A stretch of 52,869 nt of DNA from Alcanivorax profundi (lineage in GTDB: Bacteria; Pseudomonadota; Gammaproteobacteria; Pseudomonadales; Alcanivoracaceae): positions 55,906 through 108,774 of the forward strand of contig NZ_QYYA01000007.1 of assembly GCF_003597125.1 (NCBI RefSeq), given 5' to 3'. Shown piece after piece: positions 38,701-46,968 of the stretch. Numbering within the stretch: position 1 is the stretch's first letter; every line of letters starts with the position of its first letter. The notes beneath the pieces are model-generated. The model was given only the letters and a program-made list of their open reading frames with translations. It had not been told where the DNA came from and ran no database searches. The position numbers were made by a program, and so were the translations under genes.

Positions 38701-39998
38701 CCCGTCACCTTTCCTGGCTGGCCTCCGTGCTGATGATCCTGCTGCCGGGCACTCCGGCCACCGCCAATGTAGGCCTGAGTCCGATTTATGCCAATGAAGC
38801 CAGCAACTGGCCGTTGGAAACCTTTGCCGCAAATGGGCTGTTCCGCCAGATTGCCCGCTATCAACGCGGCCACCCCCAAGCCGTGGTGATTGCTTCCGGT
38901 CATTACACACTGGAACGCCTGGCCAGCCAGTTGGATGAACGTGCCCTGAGCCGCAGCGGCACGCAATGGACCCTGCATTTCCCCCTGGTCATTGCGCCGG
39001 GCGCCCAGCTCACTCTGGACGGGGCGCGCCTGTATATCGATGGCGAGAACGGCGGCTGTCTGGTCAACCGCGGCACCCTGATCATCTCACATAGCCAGAT
39101 TGACAGTAGCGGCAACCAGTACAGCGGCTTCATTCATGGCTGGGGTGGCTCCCGCACACAGATTGATCGCAGCACGCTGACCGGTCTGGGGCGGCCAGAT
39201 TATCGCGCCCACGGCCTCAGCGTGGCCCGTCATCGTTATCAAGGCACCAGTGGAGCCCCCAGTCTGTCCATTCAGCAATCCGAATTCGTGAATCTGTACC
39301 GGGGGCTTGAGGCCGAGCCAGGCAGCCACGTTACCCTTACAGAGGTAACGATCAGCCAAAGCCGTGAACAGGGGCTGGTGTTAAGCGGGGCCCACGCCCA
39401 ACTGACACAGCTTCGGATCGACGGTTCAAACGGGCACGGCATCCGCGCCGAAGGAGAGGGCAAACTCACTCTTGAGGAACTTGTGCTCAGCACAAACAAG
39501 GGGGCCGGGTTACTGATAGAGAACTTTCATGGCCCGTTGCAAGGCCGCAACCTGGCCAGCGAGGGAAACCGGGAGTACGGGATACAGATAAAGGGCGGAA
39601 GGGATGCCTCTGCTCATCTGGAGGAGCTGGTATTGATCAATAACGGAAGTGACGGCCTGCGACTCGATGGCAGCACCCTGCTCACTGTCAGCGACGCAAA
39701 GATAAATGGCAATCACCGTTACGGCATTTCCCTGGATGGACAACAAGACAAGGTGCGGGCGAGCCTGACAGCGCTCGAGCTGCACCACAATCGCCTTGCC
39801 GCCCTACATACTCTCGGAGAGGGGCATGTTCAGATTGAAGGAACCAGCCTGCGACACCATAGCAATCGCGGGCAGTATCTGGCGGGCAACATCAGCGCTC
39901 GCGAGTCACGCTTGCTCCCTCAACTACTACAAGCCCGCCCGGTGGACATACCGTTCACGGATGCTCAACCCAGAGCCCAGTTAGCGAGCCGCCCGTAA
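38697..39998 (+). CDS. AlgG-like beta-helix protein lacking the DPHD epimerase motif
   Basis: A 433-residue periplasmic protein, signal peptide ending near TPATA, then parallel beta-helix repeats. By eye it aligns with AlgG of Pseudomonas: RQIARYQRGHPQAVVIASGH, FPLVIAPGAQLTLDG, GCLVNRGTLIISHSQI, FIHGWGGSRTQIDRS, SEFVNLYRGLEAE. At the place of the catalytic GIDPHDRSHRL it reads GLVLSGAHAQL, so DPHD is replaced by VLSG (228-231), and it is ~110 residues shorter than AlgG. It may be a structural AlgG that protects or guides polymer without epimerising it, or an enzyme with another site. It ends the algA-algC operon and overlaps algL tail to tail by 44 bp. Confidence 0.75.
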   Translation: MTRHLSWLASVLMILLPGTPATANVGLSPIYANEASNWPLETFAANGLFRQIARYQRGHPQAVVIASGHYTLERLASQLDERALSRSGTQWTLHFPLVIAPGAQLTLDGARLYIDGENGGCLVNRGTLIISHSQIDSSGNQYSGFIHGWGGSRTQIDRSTLTGLGRPDYRAHGLSVARHRYQGTSGAPSLSIQQSEFVNLYRGLEAEPGSHVTLTEVTISQSREQGLVLSGAHAQLTQLRIDGSNGHGIRAEGEGKLTLEELVLSTNKGAGLLIENFHGPLQGRNLASEGNREYGIQIKGGRDASAHLEELVLINNGSDGLRLDGSTLLTVSDAKINGNHRYGISLDGQQDKVRASLTALELHHNRLAALHTLGEGHVQIEGTSLRHHSNRGQYLAGNISARESRLLPQLLQARPVDIPFTDAQPRAQLASRP

Positions 39999-41025
39999 AC
40001 CGAGACCCGAAAGCCTCTGCCTGCTTGTCAGACAGAGGCTGACGCTCGGGAAAACGGTGAGCATAGACTGGCCACCACGCCATCATGTGATCATCGATGG
40101 CTTCCTGCTTTTGCGCAAAACGCACGCCCTGCCCGTCTTGCCGCCAAAAATGTACGACTTGGGCAGCCAGCTCATGCAGCACCGCCCCCTTGCCCTCATA
40201 GAGATCCAAGCCATTGCGGGAGCCGGACTCGGCCATCAATACCAGTGGCGTCAGCGCAAACGCATGGTACTCCGCCGCTCGCGTGCCTCTGGCGGCCTCG
40301 TGAGGCAGCACCACCCCATCCTGATACGGCGTGATTTGCCCGATAGCCAACCAGTAGCCTTGTTCTGCCCACGCCAAGCGGTCCGGCTCATTCAATACCA
40401 GGCCAGCCGCCATAACAGCCCAACAAGACCAATAATCATGGTTGTTGTACAAGTCCAGACGCTGACGGCGCGGAGTCGCATAACGTTGCACCCGGTCGGC
40501 CAATGCAGCCAGCCACTGACGCTGCGCCGGGTCTGGCTGCCAATCGGTGAGAGCTTGCGCCTTCATCATGTTGGTGGCGACGGCGGCAAGAAACCATTTC
40601 CGTACGGCTTCGCCCTGTTTGCTGGCCTTGCTGGGCGTCATCGCCCCGGCCTCTGCCCAGGCGGAAATCGCCTGCGAGAAACACTCGCTGGCAGCCTGTC
40701 TCAGTGCGGGGTTGCCACTGCGCATATAGTCGGAAATCTGCCCTAAAAAGGCCAGGTACCCGTAGACCTCATCGACCTGCTCGCGGTAACGCTTGGCCGC
40801 CTTGGCATCCAGGACATCTTTGCTGGTTCGACTCTGGTCATACTTGCTGTCCATCTGCAGCGCCCCCCGGTACGGTGGAAAACCCGACAGACGGGCCTGA
40901 CACATCTGTAAGGCTCGCGCGTCTGCCAAGGAAGCGTCCAGGCGCTGGGAATCGAATAACGGTTTCAATTCCGCCTGGGCACAACCGGCCAGCAGTGTCA
41001 GCCATACTGCATTCAGTAGTCGCAC
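39955..41025 (-). CDS. algL: Alginate lyase AlgL (PL5 family)
   Basis: A 356-residue periplasmic lyase that cleaves mannuronate links, clearing polymer lost in the periplasm. Visible catalytic features: SKYDQS (Lys61), NNHDYW (Asn195, His196), and RAAEYHAFAL (Arg249, Tyr253). The family motif is normally NNHSYW; here Asp197 replaces Ser. The N-terminus LTLLAGC looks like a lipobox (Cys15), so it may be membrane-anchored; cleavage after CAQA is the alternative. GTG 41025 has GGAGG seven bases upstream and overlaps algX by 13 bp. Last gene of the long operon. Confidence 0.9.
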   Translation of the reverse strand: MRLLNAVWLTLLAGCAQAELKPLFDSQRLDASLADARALQMCQARLSGFPPYRGALQMDSKYDQSRTSKDVLDAKAAKRYREQVDEVYGYLAFLGQISDYMRSGNPALRQAASECFSQAISAWAEAGAMTPSKASKQGEAVRKWFLAAVATNMMKAQALTDWQPDPAQRQWLAALADRVQRYATPRRQRLDLYNNHDYWSCWAVMAAGLVLNEPDRLAWAEQGYWLAIGQITPYQDGVVLPHEAARGTRAAEYHAFALTPLVLMAESGSRNGLDLYEGKGAVLHELAAQVVHFWRQDGQGVRFAQKQEAIDDHMMAWWPVYAHRFPERQPLSDKQAEAFGSRFTGGSLTGLWVEHP

Positions 41026-42464
41026 AGGGTCGCCTCCACGGTCAGGGCCGTCGTTACAGGCTGCTCCAGCTCCAGCAGCACTGACAGCAGGTTCGCGCCT
41101 TGAGAGGGAGGATCCAGGCGCAGGGTAAAGCGCCCGCTATCCAGTCTTGCCGGGCGGCGAATACGAATCTTTTCCCGCTGGCCATCGTCGTAATATGCCA
41201 GCACATAAAAATGCCGGAACGCGCTGTCGGAAAACATAACATCCAGAGTCAAGCTGCCACTGCCGGCAGTCTGGCGACGCCGCTCACCTGCGTTGGCTAG
41301 CACCTCTACTCGCTGATCGCGCTCAGAGACAGGCAGAGTAACCGCACCGGTGGTATAAGCTGAGCGGTTACTGCAGCCCCCTGAGGCAGCAGGCAACACT
41401 TCCCGCCAAACCTCCGGTTCTTCAAGATCAAAGTTGACCGGCAGCTCCCAAACCAGATATCGGAACTGCCCCTCCTGATAGGCCGGCGAGTACAAAAACT
41501 CCTGCAGGGCACCCATGGCCCCACCCCCGGTCATGGCAAAATTCACTACATCACGGGACAGATACTGCTGCAGAAAACCATGAAAATTGTAGTTCTTGTA
41601 ACGATCATCCCGGGTATCAGAATTACTGGTACCAATAAGTGCAACTTGTGGCTCGGATGCATCCCCAAAAAGGGCATCAGCACTATCTACCTCATTCTTG
41701 GGCACCGTGTTAAAGCCTCGCACCCATTGATAGCTGTAGGCATTTCCACATACGCTTGCCACAGCCACATTCATGGTTCCCATCTTGCGCAGCAGAATCC
41801 CTTCCCGGGTTTCAAACATCAGCTCCGGAATTTGCTCAATACCCGGATCCGCCAGCATCACCTGAGCAACCTGATAGGCACTGACATCAGCTCCAGCAGG
41901 GGTCCAGTGGTGATCCCGGCGAAAGAAATACTCTCCCCCATCCACCTTTTCCAACACGGGCTCCATGTCCGCAACCATTGCACCCAAATCTCTAAACAGC
42001 TCAGCCTTGCGCAGGTAAGACCTGCGTACATCCGTAAGTGGGTAGCGCCCTCGCCACGGCTGCACCAACTGATCCGCATGCATCAATCCACGGGTCGGCT
42101 GAAGCATCACAACGAGCTGCAAATCCTTCTCTCTCAAAATCTCGACCAGCTCGCCGAGCTCACCACGAGCCATTGCCGAAACGGGAAAGTCCTCCTGCAA
42201 ATCAACGTCAGTGCGAAAAAACCAATACGGTTTTCCGGAGACAAGTTGACGCATACCGGACATGGCCCCGTCCTGATATAACTGGGGATCACTCAGGGCA
42301 TCACACACGAAGGGCGGCTCCAGATAAGCGCCCTTCATCAGCTGCGCCTGCTGACTGTCCCCCTCCGATGGCACCTCGGAAGATTGCGCCCCTCCCCATG
42401 AAACCAGCCCCAGCAAGGCCATCAGCCGCCAGGGCCTGGTGACGTTACGGCATAGTGGCCACAT
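41013..42464 (-). CDS. algX: Alginate O-acetyltransferase AlgX
   Basis: A 483-residue periplasmic protein that binds nascent polymer and acetylates it. SGNH-like catalytic residues are in RRDHHWTPAGAD (Asp184, His186) and LIGTSNSD (Ser280), in line with the Asp-His-Ser triad of Pseudomonas AlgX. The C-terminal ~110 residues (VSERDQRVEVLANAG onwards) form the carbohydrate-binding module. A signal peptide is present (WRLMALLGLVSWGGAQS). ATG 42464 has GGAGG six bases upstream and overlaps algF by 20 bp. Confidence 0.94.
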   Translation of the reverse strand: MWPLCRNVTRPWRLMALLGLVSWGGAQSSEVPSEGDSQQAQLMKGAYLEPPFVCDALSDPQLYQDGAMSGMRQLVSGKPYWFFRTDVDLQEDFPVSAMARGELGELVEILREKDLQLVVMLQPTRGLMHADQLVQPWRGRYPLTDVRRSYLRKAELFRDLGAMVADMEPVLEKVDGGEYFFRRDHHWTPAGADVSAYQVAQVMLADPGIEQIPELMFETREGILLRKMGTMNVAVASVCGNAYSYQWVRGFNTVPKNEVDSADALFGDASEPQVALIGTSNSDTRDDRYKNYNFHGFLQQYLSRDVVNFAMTGGGAMGALQEFLYSPAYQEGQFRYLVWELPVNFDLEEPEVWREVLPAASGGCSNRSAYTTGAVTLPVSERDQRVEVLANAGERRRQTAGSGSLTLDVMFSDSAFRHFYVLAYYDDGQREKIRIRRPARLDSGRFTLRLDPPSQGANLLSVLLELEQPVTTALTVEATLCDY

Positions 42465-43071
42465 TGGCTTCCTCCAGTCGAGCCTCCGGGCCTGACGCTC
42501 CTGGCACTACCCAAACGCTGTAAACCCTCCCGCGCTGCAACACCACCTCCTCCAAGGGCAGACTGGTTCCGTCCGTGAGCGCGACGCGCAACGCGACCTT
42601 GACGCCATTTATTTCCCTGTCGCCGCTGTCTTCGGCCGCAAGGGGCCCAATCACCGTCACTGATCCGTTTGCGGTTTGTAGCGAGGCGCCCTGGCCGGTC
42701 AGGTTGTACATGACCAGTAATGCCTTCAGGCGACTGTTGAAATAAGTGTCTTCATGCAGGCGCATACTCTGACCATCAAAGATCAGCGTTTGCACCGAAC
42801 GTGACGCAAAAGAGAAATCGAACGACTTCCCATTAATCCGGATTTGAGCCTCACCACCGGGGCGATACAAATAATCCCCCGCTCGACCGGGAGCCAGGGA
42901 CTGTCGCCACTCATCCAATCCCAGATCAAGTTGGTCGCCGGTCAAGTTTACTACCCGGATAAAGGCCGAATCCGGGGGGGCCGCCATTTCATATAACCCC
43001 TCAGCGCCGTCCTGGGCGGCCCAAACCGGCAAATTCCAAAGTAGCAGCAGACTGACTATCCAGACACGCAT
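42445..43071 (-). CDS. algF: Alginate O-acetylation protein AlgF
   Basis: A 208-residue periplasmic protein: signal peptide VWIVSLLLLWNLPVWA, then a beta-rich domain (SAFIRVVNLTGDQLDLGLDE) and a second domain (ALRVALTDGTSLPLEEVVLQ). AlgF is needed for acetylation, likely as an adaptor between AlgI, AlgJ and AlgX. ATG 43071 fits a signal peptide start with gggga upstream; it lies 71 bp inside the algJ reading frame, a large overlap. Confidence 0.88.
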   Translation of the reverse strand: MRVWIVSLLLLWNLPVWAAQDGAEGLYEMAAPPDSAFIRVVNLTGDQLDLGLDEWRQSLAPGRAGDYLYRPGGEAQIRINGKSFDFSFASRSVQTLIFDGQSMRLHEDTYFNSRLKALLVMYNLTGQGASLQTANGSVTVIGPLAAEDSGDREINGVKVALRVALTDGTSLPLEEVVLQRGRVYSVWVVPGASGPEARLEEANVATMP

Positions 43072-44143
43072 GCTTATCCCCCTCCACAATCACATCCATT
43101 GATTGAATCAGCGCTCGTTCCGGCAACTCCCATAGCACATGGGTAACACGCGGATCTCGAGCAGCCGGACCTTGAAGAAACTCTCGCATTGCTGCAAAGG
43201 GCCCCTGGGCCTCCAGGGCATACACCAGTACGTCCTGCCCCATTTCCTCTTTCAGAAAACCGGGAAAGTGCCATTCATCCATGGCGCTGTAGCTGGTTCC
43301 CACAAGCGCAACTGCGGGAATCGCATCTCCGAGCAGCGCCTGTTCATCCTGGACACTACTGGACAGGGATGTCTGATAGCGCACCAGGGGCTCATCCCCC
43401 TTAGGGCCGACCCCCTTGCTGGTTGGCAAATAACGAAGCAGGTCGCCCTGGAACACTTCCACTTTCGATTCAACAGTGCGAAATTCCTGCCGGCCGGGTA
43501 GAGCCATGATCGCCGCTACACCGCCAGCCACCGCTCTTGCTCCCCAAGGGCTCCAATGCGTATCAGTGCGCATGAAAACAGGCCCGTGGTGAGAGGCTTG
43601 CTGAAGCACACTCAAGGTATCCAGCCAGGGGATACCGGCTGCGCTAAGCCGTTGTGTGATACCCGGGTACAGATTGTCCATGTCCAGTACGACTTGCCGG
43701 CGAGCCTGATCACTGTATAAGCGCCGTTTGGCTGGCACAGGGATGACAAGCAATTTTTTTCCCAGCGCTCTCAGCTGGCAGGAAGTGGCAACGACCTGAT
43801 TCAGGTTCGACTTCAGATTCGCTGCACTCCTGGCGTCGTAATAAAACTCTTCCCGGCTAAAAAGCCAGTCATCATTGCCGACTAACACCCCCGGCCGCCC
43901 CGAATGAAACAGCACATAGCTGGCATCAGCCCACATCGAGATTGAAGGATCACGCAGTATGAATACCTTATCCACTTGTCGTTCCAAACGGCGTACCAGC
44001 TCCCCTTCCCGAAACTGCTCCCAGGCGGTTTTTTCATTGATAAAGAAATCGGCCACAGGCAGCAGCAAGGACAAAAAACCACTGGAAATGACAACGAGGA
44101 ACAACCACCCATTCACTGTTGACGCCTTTTTCATAGAAATCAC
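43001..44143 (-). CDS. algJ: Alginate O-acetyltransferase AlgJ
   Basis: A 380-residue, membrane-anchored SGNH-like protein with one N-terminal TM (GWLFLVVISSGFLSLLLPVA). The triad is RTDTHWSPWGA (Asp194, His196) and LVGTSYSAMDEW (Ser284). It pairs with AlgI to carry acetyl groups in the periplasm. GTG 44143 is chosen for GGAGGG seven bases upstream; ATG 44134 is also possible. The last ~30 residues after WELPERALIQSMDV are basic and lack similarity, and this tail overlaps algF. Confidence 0.92.
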   Translation of the reverse strand: MISMKKASTVNGWLFLVVISSGFLSLLLPVADFFINEKTAWEQFREGELVRRLERQVDKVFILRDPSISMWADASYVLFHSGRPGVLVGNDDWLFSREEFYYDARSAANLKSNLNQVVATSCQLRALGKKLLVIPVPAKRRLYSDQARRQVVLDMDNLYPGITQRLSAAGIPWLDTLSVLQQASHHGPVFMRTDTHWSPWGARAVAGGVAAIMALPGRQEFRTVESKVEVFQGDLLRYLPTSKGVGPKGDEPLVRYQTSLSSSVQDEQALLGDAIPAVALVGTSYSAMDEWHFPGFLKEEMGQDVLVYALEAQGPFAAMREFLQGPAARDPRVTHVLWELPERALIQSMDVIVEGDKHACLDSQSAATLEFAGLGRPGRR

Positions 44144-44158
44144 GTGGCGGCCCTCCAA

Positions 44159-45577
44159 TCAGAATTGAAAATACAGAAAGGGTGAAAACGACTCAGCCGA
44201 CAACCTCGTAACTGCCAGAGCAAAGCCTCCCCATAGCAGTGGGACTCGCCAACCGCTGACATCCTGAAAAACGTTTTCCTTGTCGATGCCCAGGTAATAA
44301 CGTTTGTTGTAAAGCGCACTCACACGGTCCCAAACCAAGGCCACAACACAGAAGAAAAGCGTCATCGGGGAAACCCAAAGAGACAAATTATGCAAGCTCC
44401 CGACACCATTGAGGCCAACCAAGCCCCCCATGATCCGCCCCGCATCAGCGAGATTTCCGGTGAGGAACAGGGGCCAAATCAACCACAAATAGGCAAGCGC
44501 ACGATAATTGCGCCACAAGGAATACGGCGTTGACATACTGGTTACCCAACCGAGACGACGCTCCAGCACCATCATGCCGCCAATGGCTGCCCCCCAGAAA
44601 AGAAAGGCCAGATCCGCGCCGTGCCAGAACCCTGCCAGACTCAACGTCGTAAAAGTGGCGGCACCGACACTCCAATGGAGTGTTTTTTTCAGTGGTCTGT
44701 AGAGATAGTCCCGCAACCACTGGGAAAGAGTGATATGCCATCGCTGCCAGAACTCCGTGACACTTTGGCAGACAAAGGGCTGATTGAAGTTTTCCTGGAA
44801 ACGGAACCCCATCATCATTCCCAAGCCTATCGCCATGTCTGAGTATCCGGAGAAATCAAAGTACAACTGCAAAGTCGAGAGAATGACACCGAAAACACTA
44901 TCAACGAAACCCGGTTCCGGGGCCGCCATCAGGTAACCAGCCACCGGCGCAATACTATCGGCGATCAAAGCCTTTTTGATGAATCCCAGAAGGAAACGAC
45001 TGGCTCCCAGCGAAAACAACTCCATGGAGTGGCTACGCTTCTCGAACTGTCGCTCCAGATTTCGGTAACGCAGAATCGGACCTGCGATCAGCTGCGGGAA
45101 AAAGGAAATAAACGCGGCAAAGTTGATAAAGCTGCGTGTGGGTTTGGCATCGCCTCGATAGACATCCACCAGATAGGCCAGTGCCTGGAAGGTATAGAAA
45201 GAAATCCCCAGTGGCAAAATGATGGTTTCCAGGTAAAAGGGGTTTAGTCCCACGGACACCAGGAGCGCACTGATACTTTCTACACCGAAGTTCGTGTACT
45301 TGAAGTACCCCAGTGCCGCCAGATCGCCGACGACCCCGACCACCAGCCAGTAAAAACAACGCGGATGATCCCGGAACTTCTCTATCGCCAGGGCAAAGAC
45401 GTAGTTCCACAGCGTGATTGCCACAAACAACAGCAGAAAATCCGGGCGCCACCAGGCATAAAACAGGTAACTACCCAGCAGAATGGTCCAGTTACGCCAG
45501 CGCGCTGGCGTCAGGTAGTACGCCGCCAGAAACAGCGGCAAAAAAAGAAACACGAAAAGGTTGGATGAAAAGACCAT
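44159..45577 (-). CDS. algI: Alginate O-acetyltransferase AlgI (MBOAT)
   Basis: A 472-residue MBOAT-family membrane protein with many TM helices that moves acetyl groups across the inner membrane. It starts MVFSSNLFVFLFLPLFLAAY. Catalytic-site marks are FWQRWHITLSQWLRDYLYRP (His281) and SLAGFWHGADL (His319). ATG 45577 has GGGAGGTGG upstream; it starts two bases after the algE stop. In Pseudomonas algI-J-F follow algL; here they come before algX. Confidence 0.96.
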   Translation of the reverse strand: MVFSSNLFVFLFLPLFLAAYYLTPARWRNWTILLGSYLFYAWWRPDFLLLFVAITLWNYVFALAIEKFRDHPRCFYWLVVGVVGDLAALGYFKYTNFGVESISALLVSVGLNPFYLETIILPLGISFYTFQALAYLVDVYRGDAKPTRSFINFAAFISFFPQLIAGPILRYRNLERQFEKRSHSMELFSLGASRFLLGFIKKALIADSIAPVAGYLMAAPEPGFVDSVFGVILSTLQLYFDFSGYSDMAIGLGMMMGFRFQENFNQPFVCQSVTEFWQRWHITLSQWLRDYLYRPLKKTLHWSVGAATFTTLSLAGFWHGADLAFLFWGAAIGGMMVLERRLGWVTSMSTPYSLWRNYRALAYLWLIWPLFLTGNLADAGRIMGGLVGLNGVGSLHNLSLWVSPMTLFFCVVALVWDRVSALYNKRYYLGIDKENVFQDVSGWRVPLLWGGFALAVTRLSAESFSPFLYFQF

Positions 45578-45579
45578 TG

Positions 45580-46968
45580 CTACCACCTCCCTGCGATAAC
45601 GAACAGGATCTGATGAATCTGTTCCGGCCGTTGGTAGGCCTCCCCCATGTCAAAGATCGAATAACTCAGCCGGGCCGAAAGCTGCATCTGTCGCCGTTCT
45701 GACACCGCCAGCGGGAAGGACTGCCAGCCCAACGCCATGTTCGCCACATTCCCCAGGTGCGTTTCCCCCTCTACTAGCGGATTTCTTATCGGGCTATTCA
45801 CACGCACCGTATCGTTTAGCCGCTGCACCGATCCTGCCAGCACTTCCAGTTCCACACGGGGCCACAACTGTTGCCGGTACCAGGCCGCTGCGTATGCGAT
45901 GTTTTTCATTTCGTAGTCGAGCAGGTCCCCCAACGGCCCAGTGGAAAGGTCGGCCACCCCTGCGCGACGATTACTCTGCACCCTGCTTTGGAAATAACCA
46001 TCACTAACCAGATAATCCGGCTCGTCCGTGGTAGCCGCACGTACTCCAAGGGAGGGCCGCCAACTGAGGCGGTCAAGACGACCGAAAAGCTCGCCCTGAA
46101 TGAGATAGCCCTGAATCCGGTCTTCGCTTTGAATCAGCCCCTGCACAGCATCAATTTCATAGCGAACCAGATCCCCCTCCTGAAACAGGGCATTGACGCT
46201 GTAACCCACCGTCGTCGCTTTCCCCCCCTCGCCATGGAGCCTGACGCCAGCCCAGTAACCGGTAAAATCACGTACGTCCAGCAAATCCTCCAACTGCTCA
46301 ATCTGAGCGCCGGAATCGTCATCCTGATAATGCAGCCGCAGATCCCACCAGTGCCCAGGCATCCACTGTTTGCCCACGCCCGCCAGCACCCGGAAAATAT
46401 CTTCATCCCGCGGGTCCAGATCTGAATCGTCGGAACGGAATGTCGTGAACTGCTGCCCCGCCACAAGATGAGCTCGCCAGTGAGTGGACTGGTAATCCAG
46501 GTTCAGGCTTTCCAGCGGCAGGTCCCAGATCACGCCCTCTTCATCTTTGTAGGTCTGACGCCCCAATGCCAACGACATGGAAGGTTGGCCAAACAGCATG
46601 CGGCGACGAATCCAGGCGTCACGCAATTCTGCATAGTGCTCATCCTCGCGGATACGGCCATTATCATCTGTCTGAAGACTGCTTGGCTGTCCTGCGGCCA
46701 CCAACAGCTTGCCTCGCACCTCGGCGTCCCAGCGGTGCCACTCTGTCTCACCGCTTCGCCAGTGGTAACGTGGCTCGTAGCGAAACACACCATTGGTCTC
46801 GTTATTGCCATCCACAAAACGCTGACGAAAGTCCGGAGACTCTCCGGCACTTAGATACAGCCTCTGGTCATACTCATGACGCGGCAGTGGCTCCACACCT
46901 ATCACCGTTACCGGCAATAATGTGCCCCATAGCACGCACAAGATTCCGCTACAGCGTTGAAGCAACAT
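45580..46968 (-). CDS. algE: Alginate outer-membrane porin AlgE
   Basis: A 462-residue beta-barrel. Signal peptide GILCVLWGTLLPVTVIGVE is followed by alternating aromatic strands (RYEPRYHWRSGETEWHRWDA, AYAAAWYRQQLWPRVELEVL, MQLSARLSYSIFDMG) typical of the 18-strand AlgE family; a C-terminal aromatic (Trp) ends it. It exports the polymer together with AlgK. ATG 46968 has AGGAG seven bases upstream and overlaps algK by 20 bp. Confidence 0.9.
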   Translation of the reverse strand: MLLQRCSGILCVLWGTLLPVTVIGVEPLPRHEYDQRLYLSAGESPDFRQRFVDGNNETNGVFRYEPRYHWRSGETEWHRWDAEVRGKLLVAAGQPSSLQTDDNGRIREDEHYAELRDAWIRRRMLFGQPSMSLALGRQTYKDEEGVIWDLPLESLNLDYQSTHWRAHLVAGQQFTTFRSDDSDLDPRDEDIFRVLAGVGKQWMPGHWWDLRLHYQDDDSGAQIEQLEDLLDVRDFTGYWAGVRLHGEGGKATTVGYSVNALFQEGDLVRYEIDAVQGLIQSEDRIQGYLIQGELFGRLDRLSWRPSLGVRAATTDEPDYLVSDGYFQSRVQSNRRAGVADLSTGPLGDLLDYEMKNIAYAAAWYRQQLWPRVELEVLAGSVQRLNDTVRVNSPIRNPLVEGETHLGNVANMALGWQSFPLAVSERRQMQLSARLSYSIFDMGEAYQRPEQIHQILFVIAGRW

